This document shows, in pieces, positions 1-9,027 of a DNA stretch of 64,000 nucleotides; position 1 is the stretch's first letter, and each line of letters opens with the position of its first letter. The notes below the pieces were generated by a model that saw only the letters and a program-made list of their open reading frames with translations, did no database searches and was not told the DNA's origin. The position numbers and the translations under genes are program-made. The stretch spans positions 84,077 through 148,076 of the forward strand of contig JACKAO010000009.1 of assembly GCA_020635035.1 (NCBI GenBank), in the 5' to 3' direction. This DNA comes from Calditrichia bacterium. GTDB taxonomy: Bacteria > Calditrichota > Calditrichia > Calditrichales > J004.

Positions 1-545
1 TCAATAAAACAATCCCGTCAAAATTTTTTAATTTTATCACGCGTCAACTGACCGGTATCAAAATACATGATTTTAACTGCGGGCTTAAGGCTTATCGCAG
101 CAGGGTAATTAAAGCCATTCCGGTTTATGGAGAGCTTCACCGTTATCTGCCTGTTCTTGCTCATTGGCTGGGCTATAAAGTGGGTGAACTGGTTGTGAAA
201 CATCACCCGCGAAAATTCGGTTATTCCAAGTTCGGGATAAAACGTTTTTTTAACGGTTTCTTTGACCTTCTGACTGTTTTGTTTATAACACGCTATCGCC
301 AAAAACCACTCCATCTCTTCGGTTTTATGGGATTGGGTTCCTCTTTTTTGGGTGGAATAATTTTGTTATATCTTTCCATTTTATGGTTTCAGGGGCATGG
401 CATTGGGCAACGTCCATTGTTTTTTCTTGGTGTTTTACTGATGATTGTGGGCGTACAATTTTTCTCAATTGGTTTGATCGGTGAAATGCTTATTAACACA
501 CGTGATAATTCAGTAGAATACACAATTAAAGATAAAATTGATTAA
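1..545 (+). CDS. Glycosyltransferase family 2 (DPM1/GtrB-like), C-terminal part, 5' end outside window
   Basis: The reading frame is open from base 3 with no stop, so the gene starts upstream of the window. About 180 residues are visible. They carry the middle and end of a polyisoprenyl-phosphate sugar transferase: a DFNCGLKAYR segment, then GELHRYLP, then an FGYSKFGIKR segment leading into two C-terminal hydrophobic helices (about residues 105-130 and 140-165). That order is typical of GT2 enzymes of the dolichol-phosphate-mannose synthase / GtrB / ArnC group, which load a sugar onto a lipid phosphate at the cytoplasmic membrane. The catalytic DxD half is not in view, so the sugar cannot be guessed. 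The next glycosyltransferase follows after 8 bases, so the two are probably co-transcribed. An internal ATG near 180 is not a credible start. Confidence 0.88.
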   Translation, partial: NKTIPSKFFNFITRQLTGIKIHDFNCGLKAYRSRVIKAIPVYGELHRYLPVLAHWLGYKVGELVVKHHPRKFGYSKFGIKRFFNGFFDLLTVLFITRYRQKPLHLFGFMGLGSSFLGGIILLYLSILWFQGHGIGQRPLFFLGVLLMIVGVQFFSIGLIGEMLINTRDNSVEYTIKDKID

Positions 546-553
546 GATTGTGC

Positions 554-1591
554 ATGAATGCTGCTCCAAAGTACTCCATAATAATTCCATCTTTTAACCG
601 CGCGGATGAACTTTCTGAACTGCTTAATTCACTAAAGGCACTCAATTTTCCGCGTGACCGTTTTGAAGTGATTGTTTCTGACGACGGATCAACGGATAAT
701 ACACCGTCGCTGGTGGATTCTTTTAAAAAGAAGAACAATTTTACTCTTGTCTATCTGCAGCAGCAGAATAAAGGCCCGGGTGCTGCACGTAACCATGGCA
801 TGGAGAAAGCCACTGGAAATTTCTTTATTTTTGTTGATTCTGATGTGACTGTTCCGGCTGACTGGCTCGAACATATTGATGAAGCTGTTCAGCAGAATAA
901 TGCTGATGCCTTCGGCGGACCGGATACTTTTAGTAAAGATTTCCCCCCCCTGCTCAAAGCAATCAACTATTCAATGACATCATTTATAACCACCGGCGGA
1001 CTTCGTGGCAAAAAAGGCAAGAAGCTGGCAAAATTTTATCCCCGTTCCTTTAATATGGGATTAAGCCGTAAGTTGTGGCAAAAAATTGGCGGTTTCGGTT
1101 CACTGCGTCACGGGCAGGATATAGAATTCAGCCACCGTATTATTCGTAGCAATGCCAAAGTTGTTTTTGTTGAAAAGGCCCCTGTTTTCCATAAAAGACG
1201 AACCAACTTGTGGCGATTTTACAAACAAGTGTTCAATTGGGGGATGGCGCGCATCAATCTTTATAAAATCGATTCGTCTATGCTGGAACCGCTGCATGCT
1301 GCACCGGCTTTGGCAACATTGATTATTGTTAGCGTTCTTTTATCAGCACCCTTTAGTATTTTTATGCTGAAAGTTGTGCAGGTTGGTTTTGTATTTTCCT
1401 TGCTGGTGCTGATTTATTCCATTGTTGATTCTCTGCGCATTTATAAATCTTTAATGCCAGGGCTGCTGCTTCCTTTTGTGATGCCGGCACAGATACTTGG
1501 GTATGGCTTTGGTTTTATATACAACTTTATCCGGCGGGTTGTCTTAAACAGGGGAGAGAAGGTCGGTTTCAAAAAGAATTATTACAAATAA
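554..1591 (+). CDS. Glycosyltransferase family 2, membrane-associated
   Basis: This is a GT-A fold glycosyltransferase. The N-terminus has the IIIPSFNR nucleotide-binding strand, followed by SDDGSTDNT, GPGAARNHG and the metal-binding FVDSDV. A later HGQDIEFSHRI segment fits the acceptor/catalytic region (usual ED motif, here QD-E). The C-terminal 90 residues hold two or three hydrophobic helices, so the protein is likely anchored in the inner membrane. I chose the ATG at 554; an in-frame TTG six bases earlier is less likely. It follows the preceding glycosyltransferase by 8 bases. A run of eight C bases lies inside the coding region at 943-950. Sugar donor and acceptor are unknown. Confidence 0.9.
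   Translation: MNAAPKYSIIIPSFNRADELSELLNSLKALNFPRDRFEVIVSDDGSTDNTPSLVDSFKKKNNFTLVYLQQQNKGPGAARNHGMEKATGNFFIFVDSDVTVPADWLEHIDEAVQQNNADAFGGPDTFSKDFPPLLKAINYSMTSFITTGGLRGKKGKKLAKFYPRSFNMGLSRKLWQKIGGFGSLRHGQDIEFSHRIIRSNAKVVFVEKAPVFHKRRTNLWRFYKQVFNWGMARINLYKIDSSMLEPLHAAPALATLIIVSVLLSAPFSIFMLKVVQVGFVFSLLVLIYSIVDSLRIYKSLMPGLLLPFVMPAQILGYGFGFIYNFIRRVVLNRGEKVGFKKNYYK
943..950 (+). repeat. Homopolymer tract C8 inside a glycosyltransferase gene
   Basis: Eight consecutive C bases interrupt otherwise moderate-GC coding sequence in the GT2 gene. The frame is intact at this length. Such tracts in surface-sugar genes of other bacteria can slip and switch expression; whether this one does is not known. Confidence 0.6.
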
Positions 1592-1614
1592 CCGACAAAG
1601 ACCAATTTAGTTAA

Positions 1615-1647
1615 TTTTAAAAAATATCTTTATTTACCGTATATTTG
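1615..1647 (+). promoter_or_regulatory. Possible Bacteroidota-type promoter for the YfhO-like gene
   Basis: TATATTTG at 1640-1647 matches the TAnnTTTG -7 consensus exactly. A TTTT lies 21 bases upstream at 1615-1618, where TTTG is expected. The site falls in the 144-base gap between two + strand genes, about 88 bases before the ATG at 1736. The -33 match is imperfect. Confidence 0.35.
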
Positions 1648-1735
1648 ATGCCACAGGCAAGGTAAATCCTGAAATAAAATAAAAACTTAAACCCGGTACA
1701 TTTTATGAATGCCACCGTGAAAAAAGGACTCTTTT

Positions 1736-4228
1736 ATGGCCAAAAAGAATAAGCCCAAAAGACAGGAAAAATCTCTTGACGATCTTAAACAGGAAAGTTT
1801 CAAGCTCAGTGAACGTCACCAGGATTTTATATTTATTGCAATTATAGCTGCTTTGCTGGTTTTTATATTAAAGCCACTGGTAATAGATGGTCTTTCTCCG
1901 CAGGGTGTTGATGTGCTGGCTTCGATCGCTTCCAACCACCAGGTTACAGAGTGGCAGAAAGAAAGCGGTGAACAGGCTCTATGGAATCCTAATGTTTTTG
2001 CCGGGATGCCCAGATATCAACGCCTGAATCCGGTTACCTATTCGGTAGATACATTGCTCAACTGGCTGGGAGGAATCCTGAACAACGTGTTTATTTATTA
2101 CCTTTTTGCCGGGATTGGGATGTACCTTCTATTACGTTTTTTAAAGATGAAACCGTTGGTTGCTCTGGCCGGTGCCTTGTTTTTTATTTTAATGCCCCAC
2201 TTTAAATCGCTTTATCTTGAAGGGCATTACACAAAATTTCGTGCTTTGATGCTGTTGCCATGGGTAACGGCCGCTTTCCTGTATTTTCTGGAGAAGCGGT
2301 CGTTGACAGGTGCTGCCTTTTTTGCCCTGGCTTTTGGTGTGCAAATTCGCACCCAGCATTATCAAATTGTTTTTTATACTGGATTGCTGATTTTTGCAGT
2401 CGGCATTGGCCCGATGCTTAAGGATTTGTTTGAAAAAAAATATACTGCATTTACTAAAAGCAGCATTATGATTATTGCCGCAGTTTTTCTGGCTATTATG
2501 AGTGCTGCCCAGCCTTTATTCCTGGCAAAAGAATACCTGCCCTGGTCAAAACGCGGGAAAACAACGATTGATATTCAAAAACCTGAAGCCAATCAGAATG
2601 TTGGAAAAACAGACGGCGTAACGATGGAATACGCGACGCAGTGGTCCACTGCTCCCAGTGAAGTGTTTACCTGGGTTATACCCCATTTTTATGGCGGAAT
2701 GTCCGGGGAAAAATATACAGGCGATGCAGTAAAGCAGTTAAAAGGACGAGTAGTTCCAGGGTACTGGGGTGAGATGCCGTTCACCCAAAGCTATGAATAT
2801 ATGGGTGCTATAACTTTTCTCCTGGCGATAATCGGACTTGTCTTTAACCGTAAGAACAAGCTGGTGATCAGCTTGTCATTGTTTGCCGGATTTTTAATAT
2901 TGCTTTCCTTTGGTCGGCATGCTTCCTGGTTTTACAGTCTTTTCTATGATTATGTGCCCTTCTTTAACAAATTCCGCGCCCCAATGATGAGTGTAACGGT
3001 TACTTTTTTTATCGTCGCCCTTTTAGCTGCATTCGGTTTGTCATCGTTAATGAAGATGCTGCAGGAAAAATTTGAATTTAAAGAATACAAAACACTTTTC
3101 ATTGTGGTAGGTAGTTTTATCGGACTCGGAGTAATTTTATGGCTTTTCGGGCAGGGTTTTTCATTTGCAAAAAATGGTGAAGGGTATGATGCGCAGACCA
3201 TGGAAGTACTTAAAACAATCCGTAAGGAAATGTTCGATGGCGATATGCTGCGCTACCTGGCATTAATTATTATGTCCGGTGTGGCTATTACAGTATACCT
3301 GATGAAAAAAATACCATTTTCCGTACTGGCCTTTTTACTAGTGGTCATCGCTGTTATTGATCTGATTAACATCCAAAATCGTGTTACCAAAGATTACATT
3401 GATGTTAAAAAACTGGAGGCACGTTACTTCCAGGAAACACCGGCAGACCGCTATATTCTGCAGGATAAATCCCTGTACAGGGTTTTTCCGGTGGGCAGAA
3501 TGTTCGGTGACAACCGCTTCGGATATTATCACCAGAATCTTGGTGGTTATACCCCCATTAAAATGTTTTCGATTGAAGAAATTGTTGAAAACAACCTTGC
3601 CAATGGCGCTTATCCCAACCGAAATGTAATGCAATTTATGAATGTGAAATACCTGGTCAGTCAGCAACCACTCAATCAACCCGATCTGCAACTTGTGCAG
3701 TCTGATCAGCAGAATAACCTGTTTACATACTTGTATAAAAACCATCTTGACCGCGGCTTTTTTGTCGGCGCATATAAAAAGATTGAAGATGAATATGCCC
3801 GCGTGCGTGAAATAAATAATTCCGCTTTCAAACCGGACAGTGTTGCAATCCTTGAAGCTGATCTGAATACAGATATAGCGGCACCGGACAGCAGTTTTAG
3901 TAAAGTGACGGATTTCAATCCAAACCTGGTCCGTTTTGAAACATTCACTGATAAGCAGGCTCTGTTTGTGATCTCAGAAAATTTTTATCCACCGGGATGG
4001 CATGTTTTGCTTGATGGTGAAGAAGTTGAAAATGTCTATAAAACCAATCACACCATCCAGTCTATTGTAGTCCCACAGGGTAATCACACTGTGGAATTAA
4101 AATTCGCACCGGAATCTTATTCGCGAAATGTTCTGTATGCCACGGGTTCACTGACACTTGTATACCTGATTATTTTGAGTGGTCTGGTAAAAGTGTTTCT
4201 TGAAAAAAAGAATCAACTGCAGGCGTGA
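1736..4228 (+). CDS. YfhO-family multi-spanning membrane protein
   Basis: This 830-residue protein has a short basic N-terminus, about a dozen hydrophobic segments spread over roughly residues 30-550, and a soluble C-terminal region. It ends in a beta-rich domain (FYPPGWHV, LDGEEV, VPQGNHTVELKF) followed by one last membrane helix. That layout is the YfhO family, predicted GT-C-like glycosyltransferases or teichoic-acid/lipoprotein glycosylation proteins. By family analogy it would transfer a lipid-linked sugar on the outer face of the inner membrane; the activity of this member is not shown. It begins a run of polysaccharide genes, and its last bases overlap the GTG start of the next gene (GTGA). 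A promoter-like site lies in the gap upstream. Confidence 0.85.
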   Translation: MAKKNKPKRQEKSLDDLKQESFKLSERHQDFIFIAIIAALLVFILKPLVIDGLSPQGVDVLASIASNHQVTEWQKESGEQALWNPNVFAGMPRYQRLNPVTYSVDTLLNWLGGILNNVFIYYLFAGIGMYLLLRFLKMKPLVALAGALFFILMPHFKSLYLEGHYTKFRALMLLPWVTAAFLYFLEKRSLTGAAFFALAFGVQIRTQHYQIVFYTGLLIFAVGIGPMLKDLFEKKYTAFTKSSIMIIAAVFLAIMSAAQPLFLAKEYLPWSKRGKTTIDIQKPEANQNVGKTDGVTMEYATQWSTAPSEVFTWVIPHFYGGMSGEKYTGDAVKQLKGRVVPGYWGEMPFTQSYEYMGAITFLLAIIGLVFNRKNKLVISLSLFAGFLILLSFGRHASWFYSLFYDYVPFFNKFRAPMMSVTVTFFIVALLAAFGLSSLMKMLQEKFEFKEYKTLFIVVGSFIGLGVILWLFGQGFSFAKNGEGYDAQTMEVLKTIRKEMFDGDMLRYLALIIMSGVAITVYLMKKIPFSVLAFLLVVIAVIDLINIQNRVTKDYIDVKKLEARYFQETPADRYILQDKSLYRVFPVGRMFGDNRFGYYHQNLGGYTPIKMFSIEEIVENNLANGAYPNRNVMQFMNVKYLVSQQPLNQPDLQLVQSDQQNNLFTYLYKNHLDRGFFVGAYKKIEDEYARVREINNSAFKPDSVAILEADLNTDIAAPDSSFSKVTDFNPNLVRFETFTDKQALFVISENFYPPGWHVLLDGEEVENVYKTNHTIQSIVVPQGNHTVELKFAPESYSRNVLYATGSLTLVYLIILSGLVKVFLEKKNQLQA

Positions 4229-5538
4229 AAAAAGTACTGATCGTAACCTATCACTGGCCTCCTGCCGGTGGGCCGGGTGTGCAGCGAATTCTTAAATTTG
4301 CGAAGTATCTTCCGGAATTTGGCTGGCAGCCATTGGTGCTGACGGTTAAGGATGGAGAGTACCCGGCATTGGATCCTACGCTTGAAAAAGATATCCCGAA
4401 AGAATGTAAAGTATTCCGGTCGGGATCACTCGAACCAAATTCTATATACAAAAAACTCACCGGTATGAAAGCGTCAGACCGCATACCGACGGCGGTTCTA
4501 TCTGAAAAAAAACGGGACTGGAAGAGCCGGCTGGCAGCATGGGTCAGGCTGAATATTTTTATTCCTGATGCAAAACGGGGTTGGCTGCCTTTTGCAGTAA
4601 GGAAGGGCGCTCAAATTATTAAATCTGAAAACCCGGATATTATCTTTTCATCATCACCACCGCCTACAACTCACCTGATTGCCCGAAAACTCGCCCGTCG
4701 TTATGGATTAAAGTGGGTTGCGGATTTCAGGGATCCCTGGACGGATATTCACTATTACGAGAATTTGCCACGGCTGGACTTCGTAAAAAAAATCGACCGT
4801 AATCTGGAGCATAAAGTTCTGGACAGGGCAGACAAAATTATTTCGATCAGCCGTCTTGATATAGAAATGGATTTTTCAAAAAAAATCAGTCAGCAAAAAT
4901 GTATTAATATACCCAATGGATATGATGATCAGGATTTTAAAGGGCTGCCTGTTCCGCAGAGTGATTTTCCCGGATTTTTAATGATGCATCTTGGAGCTAT
5001 TGGCAAAGAACGGGTACCGGTTAATCTTTTTAAAGCAATACAAATCCTGAGTCAAAATGAAGAAATTTCCGCAGAGACTTTCAGGTTGGAACTGGTCGGT
5101 AAAAATGAACCAGCGGTTTGGGAATATGTTGAAAAATTTGGTATTACACGTTTTGTAAAAGCAAGCGGTTACGTACCGCATAAACAGGCGGTGGCCATGA
5201 GCGGAAACGCATCATGCATGCTTTTGCTGGTAACCCAATCAGAGAAAAACAAAAGAATTTTACCCGGCAAAACGTTCGAATATATGAACACCGGAAAACC
5301 GATCCTTGCATTGGGTCCGGAAGATGGCGAAGTGGCACGAATTCTTTTAGAATCAAAAACGGGGGTCACGATTGACTACGGGGATGAAGAAAGAATCCTG
5401 GCTCATCTTCGTCAACTGCTTAAGTCAGAAAAAGAAGAATCTATGATAGCGCCCGATTTGGCAATCTTAAAAAAATACAACCGGCGTAATCTTACAGCGG
5501 ATCTGGTTCGTATTTTTGATGAAGTTATTAACACATAA
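4225..5538 (+). CDS. Glycosyltransferase family 4 (GT-B fold)
   Basis: 437 residues. The N-terminal domain starts with a YHWPPAGGPGVQR loop typical of GT4 enzymes that bind the acceptor, and contains SSSPPPTTH and DFRDPW, often seen in this subgroup. The C-terminal half has PNGYD, HLGAIG, SGYVPH and the sugar-nucleotide site PGKTFEYMNTGKPILAL, where the family usually has an E-x7-E arrangement. It is probably a cytoplasmic retaining transferase building a surface glycan. The start is GTG, overlapping the stop of the YfhO-like gene, which implies translational coupling. It ends 25 bases before the epimerase-like gene. Donor unknown. Confidence 0.9.
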   Translation: MKKVLIVTYHWPPAGGPGVQRILKFAKYLPEFGWQPLVLTVKDGEYPALDPTLEKDIPKECKVFRSGSLEPNSIYKKLTGMKASDRIPTAVLSEKKRDWKSRLAAWVRLNIFIPDAKRGWLPFAVRKGAQIIKSENPDIIFSSSPPPTTHLIARKLARRYGLKWVADFRDPWTDIHYYENLPRLDFVKKIDRNLEHKVLDRADKIISISRLDIEMDFSKKISQQKCINIPNGYDDQDFKGLPVPQSDFPGFLMMHLGAIGKERVPVNLFKAIQILSQNEEISAETFRLELVGKNEPAVWEYVEKFGITRFVKASGYVPHKQAVAMSGNASCMLLLVTQSEKNKRILPGKTFEYMNTGKPILALGPEDGEVARILLESKTGVTIDYGDEERILAHLRQLLKSEKEESMIAPDLAILKKYNRRNLTADLVRIFDEVINT

Positions 5539-5563
5539 TTCATATCTGAACATTTAAGTACCC

Positions 5564-6562
5564 ATGAAATCAATAAAAAATAAATACCTGTTTTTTTTAC
5601 TTCGCATCTGGAAAGACTTTTTTAACCCGACCATCTGGCCTATAGCTGATGACCTGGCATCGCAGGAATTGGGTGAGTATTATTTTGCTTTTGAAGAACG
5701 TGCAATGGAAAACCAAAAAGGCGGGCAAAAAAGTATAATTTTGGATAAAGACGGTATCCCGATGAATCCGACTTACATAGATGTTAAGGATAAAAATTTT
5801 GTCTATTTTCCCATAACAATCGGACAGGTAGGACTGGCGGTGTTTCACACCTGGCTAAAAACAAAATCTGAACAAGACAAGCAGCGTTTCTTAAAAATTG
5901 CGGATTGGTTTTATAATAACGCAGATGTTTCAGATAAACTGGGTGTTCGCTGGCTGACAGATGTGGCACTACCGCAATACAAAAATCCCGGGCCATGGCA
6001 ATCGGCATTTTCCCAGGGAAGGGGGATCTCGGTTTTGCTAAGGGCATATCAGATGACCGGTAAAAAAGAATATGCCGGGTTTGCTGAAAAAGCACTTTTG
6101 TCATTCACCATTCCGGTTGATCAGGGCGGGGTGACTTCCTTCACGGAGTGGGGCCCGTTTTATGAAGAATACACATCCACGGTTCCGACCATGGTTCTGA
6201 ACGGAATGATCTTTGCGTTATGGGGTGTTTGTGATTTTACACGTGTTTTTCCTGAGCATAAATTAGCACGAAAAGTTTTTGATGACGGCATCCAAACTTT
6301 GGAAAAAATTTTAGGTGAGTTTGATCTTGGATTCTGGAGCCGCTACAATTTATGCAGTGCGGATTGGTATCCCAAAGTCGATCCGGCAACGATTGCCTAC
6401 CAAAAGCTGCATATTAACCAGCTGAAGGTTATGACAAGACTAACTGAAAGCCCTGTATTTGAACTATATTTAAAAAAATTTATTAAACAGGATACATTAA
6501 TCAACGGTTTACGAATGTATGCTTTAAAATATAAAGCACTTAAAAAGATAGGGAGAGTTTGA
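5564..6562 (+). CDS. D-glucuronyl C5-epimerase family protein (Glce C-terminal domain)
   Basis: 332 residues without a clear signal peptide. The C-terminal two thirds carry the marks of the heparosan/heparan D-glucuronyl C5-epimerase family: QGRGISVLLRAYQ (151-163), the FYEEYTS segment (199-205), VLNGMIFAL (211-219), WSRYNL (258-263) and the KLHINQL tail (281-287). In characterised members this (alpha/alpha) barrel interconverts glucuronate and iduronate within a polymer. Family context therefore points to a uronic-acid-containing polysaccharide here, but substrate is inference. Position between a GT4 gene and an asparagine-synthetase-like gene supports a role in glycan synthesis. Its TGA overlaps the next ATG by one base (TGATG). 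Confidence 0.8.
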   Translation: MKSIKNKYLFFLLRIWKDFFNPTIWPIADDLASQELGEYYFAFEERAMENQKGGQKSIILDKDGIPMNPTYIDVKDKNFVYFPITIGQVGLAVFHTWLKTKSEQDKQRFLKIADWFYNNADVSDKLGVRWLTDVALPQYKNPGPWQSAFSQGRGISVLLRAYQMTGKKEYAGFAEKALLSFTIPVDQGGVTSFTEWGPFYEEYTSTVPTMVLNGMIFALWGVCDFTRVFPEHKLARKVFDDGIQTLEKILGEFDLGFWSRYNLCSADWYPKVDPATIAYQKLHINQLKVMTRLTESPVFELYLKKFIKQDTLINGLRMYALKYKALKKIGRV

Positions 6563-8427
6563 TGGCCGGTGCTTTGCTGCTGGTACGAAAAAACGATCAG
6601 GCAGATGATCTGTTTGGCAAGATGTGCGACCATCTTAAAACTCAGGTCGGACAGACATTCTCGGGATTGTTTAAAAATATTGAGTACAGGCAGGCTGACC
6701 GAAAAAGTTTCCTTGTTATTTTTAAAAAGGATGACCGCGATAAATTTTACAGCGATGGTAAAGGCAGCTGGATTGTTTATGAAGGCACCGTTTTTGCCCT
6801 GCGCCAGACCAAACTGCACTCTGCACAGAGTTTATGGGATCTCTATCTTGAAAAGGGCCGGGATTTTTTTGACGAACTGGATGGACATTTTGTAATCAAA
6901 TTATATGATGCGCAGAAGGATGAATATATTATCGGTAATGATATCATAAAAAGCCGTAGTACTTACCTGGCTGAAAATGACAAATTTATCATGTTCACAC
7001 CTTTTCTTGTAACAACCGCCGCCGTAACGGAGCCGCAACCAGACTTTGATGCATTCAATGAAATGTTCTGGCGTTATTATGTTTTATCCAAACGTACCCT
7101 GTTTAAAAATGTTCGAAGACTAAGCCCGGCAACAATCTTATCTGTAAAAAATGAAACTGTAGAAGAGAAAACCTATTGGCATTTTCCTGAAACTCATACG
7201 AAACTCACTTTTCGTGAAACAACCAAAAAGCTGACCGAAAGCCTGCAGGAATCAGCCCGACTGATTAATACGATTCTCAAAAAACCGGTCAGTGACCTGA
7301 CCCTTGGCCAGGATTCCCGATTAATTGTTGCGTCTTTTTTAAAGCAGAATCTCGCAATACAAACATCCACATTTGGCAAAGATGACTTCAGTGAAGTGCA
7401 GGGGGTAAAAGCTTTATCGCAGCGGAATGGCATCGCCAATAATATCATCTCTCTGAGCAGTGATTTTGAAAAAAATTTTGGTGAGTATTTCAAAAAGACA
7501 GCATTGCTTGCCAGTAGTGATGAACCCGGTCATATCCTTGGACGCATCCTGTTTATGCGTGAACAGCAAAGCCAGTGGGGAGATGGAATGCTGAATGGGG
7601 CAGGCGGGCCTTTTTACAAGGATTGTTTCTGGGAAGAGTTTTATACGTTTAATTTTTACAGGGAATCCAAACAGCTGAACCGCCAGCTTTTTCTGAAATT
7701 GCGCCCGTTAAATAAAAACTATCCGGATCATTTTTTCAGCAAAAAATTCCTGGAGACAAAAGCGAAATCGGCAGACTATTTCTGGGAAATGTTTGATGAA
7801 TCCCAACAGGGCATTAAGGAAATGCCGCTTTCCATGCAGATAGATAAGTTTGCACTTACTTACTGGCAAAACTATGCGGTTCGCGCAAATGATATGGCGA
7901 ACACCGTTTTCGATTCATTTTCCCCATTATTATTCCGCCGTAACCTTGAGATTGGATTGCCGTCACCGGCACGCTGGCGCTGGAATAAGTCTAATCTTCA
8001 GCGGGCTGTCATGTTCGCAATCAACCCGAAACTTGCCAAAGAACCTACGGATTTTGGCGGGATAAATATGATACCCAAAAATATTATATCATTTGTACCG
8101 TTTTATACCCGCTATGTATTAAGACAAACCGCCCGGATGCGTAATAAAATTCTTAATAAGATTGGTATCCAGAAAAAAACGCATCTGCAGGAAGCATGGG
8201 ATTACTTACCTATTTATAAAGAATTTTTTAAAAGCGATTTCGTACAGCGACAGATTAATCCTGAAAAGATGGCCATATCCGAAATGTTGGATTTTGAAAA
8301 GTGGAATGAATGGATTGCTGGTTTTAAATCTGGACAAGAAAGCCTGAACAACTATGAACTGCTGTACAAAATTATCAGCATGAATTTTATCTTTGAAACA
8401 GCCCGTAAATTTAGCTTACCTGAATAA
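6562..8427 (+). CDS. Asparagine-synthetase-like protein with altered PP-loop
   Basis: 621 residues from the ATG at 6562, which overlaps the previous stop; GGGAGAG lies just upstream. An N-terminal part resembles the class II glutamine amidotransferase barrel (FFDELDGHF near 102-110), but no catalytic Cys follows the initiator Met. The second half resembles the Asn_synthase domain, and the ATP pyrophosphatase loop, normally SGGxDS, reads LTLGQDSR at 246-253. Proteins of this type are common in polysaccharide loci and may form amide or other adenylate-dependent modifications of sugars. Here both the glutaminase and the PP-loop look changed, so it may use another nitrogen source or have lost catalysis. 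Function unknown. Confidence 0.7.
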   Translation: MAGALLLVRKNDQADDLFGKMCDHLKTQVGQTFSGLFKNIEYRQADRKSFLVIFKKDDRDKFYSDGKGSWIVYEGTVFALRQTKLHSAQSLWDLYLEKGRDFFDELDGHFVIKLYDAQKDEYIIGNDIIKSRSTYLAENDKFIMFTPFLVTTAAVTEPQPDFDAFNEMFWRYYVLSKRTLFKNVRRLSPATILSVKNETVEEKTYWHFPETHTKLTFRETTKKLTESLQESARLINTILKKPVSDLTLGQDSRLIVASFLKQNLAIQTSTFGKDDFSEVQGVKALSQRNGIANNIISLSSDFEKNFGEYFKKTALLASSDEPGHILGRILFMREQQSQWGDGMLNGAGGPFYKDCFWEEFYTFNFYRESKQLNRQLFLKLRPLNKNYPDHFFSKKFLETKAKSADYFWEMFDESQQGIKEMPLSMQIDKFALTYWQNYAVRANDMANTVFDSFSPLLFRRNLEIGLPSPARWRWNKSNLQRAVMFAINPKLAKEPTDFGGINMIPKNIISFVPFYTRYVLRQTARMRNKILNKIGIQKKTHLQEAWDYLPIYKEFFKSDFVQRQINPEKMAISEMLDFEKWNEWIAGFKSGQESLNNYELLYKIISMNFIFETARKFSLPE

Positions 8428-8465
8428 ATATTTGCATTTTTAATTTAATATTTCTTATCTTTTTC

Positions 8466-8482
8466 GAGTAAAAAAATTACTC
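8466..8482 (+). promoter_or_regulatory. Perfect inverted repeat (GAGTAA-N5-TTACTC), candidate operator
   Basis: Two perfect 6-base arms separated by five A bases end 10 bases before the ATG of the winged-helix/nucleotidyltransferase-like gene. The arms overlap the translation initiation region. The position fits autoregulation by the DNA-binding domain of that protein, but this is inference. A weak hairpin acting on the mRNA is an alternative. Confidence 0.4.
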
Positions 8483-8492
8483 ATAATAGGCC

Positions 8493-9020
8493 ATGCTTAA
8501 TTCACTGATTACATCGCAGACACGTATCAAGTTACTACTTAAATTTTTTCTTAACCCTAAAAACAGGGGATATCTGCGTCAGCTTGCCAGTGAATTCGGA
8601 GAATCCACAAACAGCATCCGCATCGAACTGAATAAACTGACCGACGCTAAAATACTCACATCAAAATCCGAAGGCCGAAACGTTATCTACAATGCAAATA
8701 CAACACATCCACTTTTTGATGATATTCGAAGCATTGTTTTAAAATCCACCGGAATTGACAAAGTTGTTAACGATATTATAAAGAAGCTTGGCAGTATTGA
8801 TCTCGCCTTTATCCGTGGCGACTATGCGACTGGAAAAGACAGCGGACTTATAGACCTGGTGCTTGTCGGTGAACAGATTAATACGCAGGAGATGGAACGC
8901 GTCCGGCAAAAAACAGAAGCTTTGATTGATCGTAAAATTGCCGTGCTGATTTTGACGCCTTCAGAGTTTGAAGGCTTAAAAGACGCTATAAAAGATGAAA
9001 ATATTTTAATTCTGAAATAA
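8493..9020 (+). CDS. Winged-helix protein with nucleotidyltransferase-like domain
   Basis: 175 residues. Residues 1-70 form an ArsR/MarR-like winged helix: YLRQLASEFG then STNSIRIELNKL as the recognition helix, then a GRNVIYNAN wing. Residues 100-175 resemble a minimal nucleotidyltransferase of the MNT/DNA polymerase beta fold. The usual GSxAxG...DSDxDL signature appears as GDYATGKDSGLIDLVLVG (109-126), with the first Ser replaced and one acidic residue lost. Such two-domain proteins recur next to polysaccharide clusters and probably regulate them; no characterised member is known to me. It separates two blocks of glycan genes and has an inverted repeat immediately upstream. Confidence 0.75.
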   Translation: MLNSLITSQTRIKLLLKFFLNPKNRGYLRQLASEFGESTNSIRIELNKLTDAKILTSKSEGRNVIYNANTTHPLFDDIRSIVLKSTGIDKVVNDIIKKLGSIDLAFIRGDYATGKDSGLIDLVLVGEQINTQEMERVRQKTEALIDRKIAVLILTPSEFEGLKDAIKDENILILK

Positions 9021-9027
9021 AATTGTC

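Noticed and set aside
8493..9020. HEPN/MNT toxin-antitoxin pair
   Set aside because: The nucleotidyltransferase-like domain is fused to a winged helix and no HEPN gene is adjacent.
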